Assembly: GCF_014237835.1 (NCBI RefSeq)
Contig: NZ_JACJVI010000002.1
Span: 434,001-498,000, forward strand
DNA: 64,000 nt
Direction: 5' to 3'
DNA from: Rhizobium sp. AQ_MP
Lineage (GTDB): Bacteria; Pseudomonadota; Alphaproteobacteria; Rhizobiales; Rhizobiaceae
The notes below the pieces were generated by a model. The model worked only from the letters and a program-made list of their open reading frames with translations. It was not told where the DNA came from and searched no databases. Shown here one piece after another: positions 63,404 through 64,000 of the stretch (the stretch's first letter is position 1; every line of letters starts with the position of its first letter). Made by a program: the position numbers and the translations under genes.

Positions 63404-64000
63404 ATGCGTTCAATCTCGCCCACCCATCGTCTGATTCTTGCCGCGCTTGCCGGAGCATGTCTGTGTGTCGGCGGCCCTGCATTTGCGCAGGAGAGCGCAG
63501 ATGGTCTGGAGATCGGGGATGCGCCGGCGATCATGCCGGCAGACCCGGACAACGCCGCCGAAATCGAACGTGGCGCCCGGCCCAGCAGTAGCACGGGTGA
63601 CGCCATGCGGCTCGATCGTGGTGCCCGGGATACGTCCCCGCCGGTGACCAAGGGTGCAAAGCCGGGTCAGACCGATACACCGGAAGAGCTGCAGGGCATC
63701 AACATCTATCTGCGCATGGGCGCGCCGCTGCCGGACCTGCCGCCGGAAAAGCCCTACACAGGCAAGCCTGACGAAGCTTACGGTGCCTTCCAGCGCGGTC
63801 TTTTCCTGACCGCCGTCGACAAGGCATTGCCGCGCGCACAGCTCGGTGATCCCGCTGCGCAGACCCTGCTTGCGGAAATCATGTCGCGTGGGCTCGGCGT
63901 CAAGCAGGATCTGGAGGGAGCGGCCTTCTGGTATGGTCAGGCCGCTCAGGGTGGCGATCCGGCTGCCATGTTCAAATATGCCCTGCTCCTGATGGAGGGC
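63404..64000 (+). CDS. Secreted Sel1/TPR-repeat protein, N-terminal part (runs off window end)
   Basis: A signal peptide (LILAALAGACLCVGGPAFAQ) is followed by an acidic/low-complexity linker and the start of Sel1-like repeats: AYGAFQRGLFLTAVDKALPRAQLGDPAAQTLLAEIMSRGLGVKQDLEGAAFWYGQAAQGGDPAAMFKYALLLMEG. Such periplasmic proteins bind partners in signalling (ExoR is a rhizobial example), but the role here is unknown. An in-frame TTG at 63392 overlapping the previous stop is an alternative start. Co-transcription with the ThiE-like gene is likely. Confidence 0.85.
   Translation, partial: MRSISPTHRLILAALAGACLCVGGPAFAQESADGLEIGDAPAIMPADPDNAAEIERGARPSSSTGDAMRLDRGARDTSPPVTKGAKPGQTDTPEELQGINIYLRMGAPLPDLPPEKPYTGKPDEAYGAFQRGLFLTAVDKALPRAQLGDPAAQTLLAEIMSRGLGVKQDLEGAAFWYGQAAQGGDPAAMFKYALLLMEG

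Overview
The window is chromosomal DNA from an alphaproteobacterium, almost certainly a member of the Rhizobiaceae (Rhizobium/Agrobacterium/Sinorhizobium group). The support is gene content and order: cpdR next to an N-formylglutamate amidohydrolase gene, an MmgR-type small RNA and a hisN/suhB-like phosphatase gene; a GapR (DUF2312) gene; homospermidine synthase; an Omp10-type lipoprotein; CTTGAC-like promoters; and uniformly high G+C with frequent TTG/GTG starts. The family assignment is inference; no species can be named. I see no insertion sequence, prophage or CRISPR array.

Layout. 1-454: truncated TadG-like pilus gene. 539-7169: three-gene minus-strand operon of two transglutaminase-fold proteins around a permuted ATP-grasp/alpha-E protein. 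7303-10110: manC, a fumarylacetoacetate-hydrolase-family gene and a zinc-cluster protein gene. 10200-12900: tRNA-Val, cpdR, N-formylglutamate amidohydrolase, the MmgR sRNA, hisN-like phosphatase. 12910-14770: lysophospholipase-like gene, a candidate new sRNA, and a small heat-shock gene with a probable RNA thermometer. 14798-17464: a complete bufferin-type RiPP operon (secreted Cys-rich precursor, MNIO/DUF692 enzyme, DUF2063 partner, DoxX membrane protein), expected to handle copper. 17608-26156: threonine aldolase, then gltB and gltD (GOGAT) separated by a vapBC toxin-antitoxin pair and a 52-residue membrane protein gene. 26229-33027: cell-envelope genes (SGNH-like protein, MltB-type transglycosylase, galU, outer-membrane barrel, kdsD, NfeD/SPFH pair). 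34232-36892: chemoreceptor with a C-terminal NWEEF tether and a stand-alone Cache-like periplasmic protein. 37312-42543: hemH, 5'-nucleotidase with LysM, omp10-like lipoprotein, homospermidine synthase. 42678-48798: minus-strand run of DUF3445, YciI, a polytopic membrane protein, pabC, pabB and an M3 peptidase. 49049-56308: an NtrC-like regulator that lacks the sigma-54 contact loop, a DUF882 protein, gapR, DUF1244, a second N-formylglutamate amidohydrolase, DUF1036 and pyruvate kinase. 56366-58090: alpha/beta hydrolase and a brnTA module whose toxin is frameshifted in a G run. 58117-61366: TPR protein, rpmJ, purEK and two DUF465 genes. 61523-64000: ArsR regulator, TauE/SafE permease, ThiE-like protein and a truncated Sel1-repeat gene.

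Most genes are housekeeping: ammonium assimilation (gltBD), sugar-nucleotide and Kdo supply (manC, galU, kdsD), purine (purEK), folate (pabBC), heme (hemH), polyamine (hss) and cell-cycle control (cpdR, gapR). The least-described systems are the bufferin operon, the transglutaminase/ATP-grasp operon, the candidate sRNA near 14.0 kb and the degenerate NtrC-like regulator.
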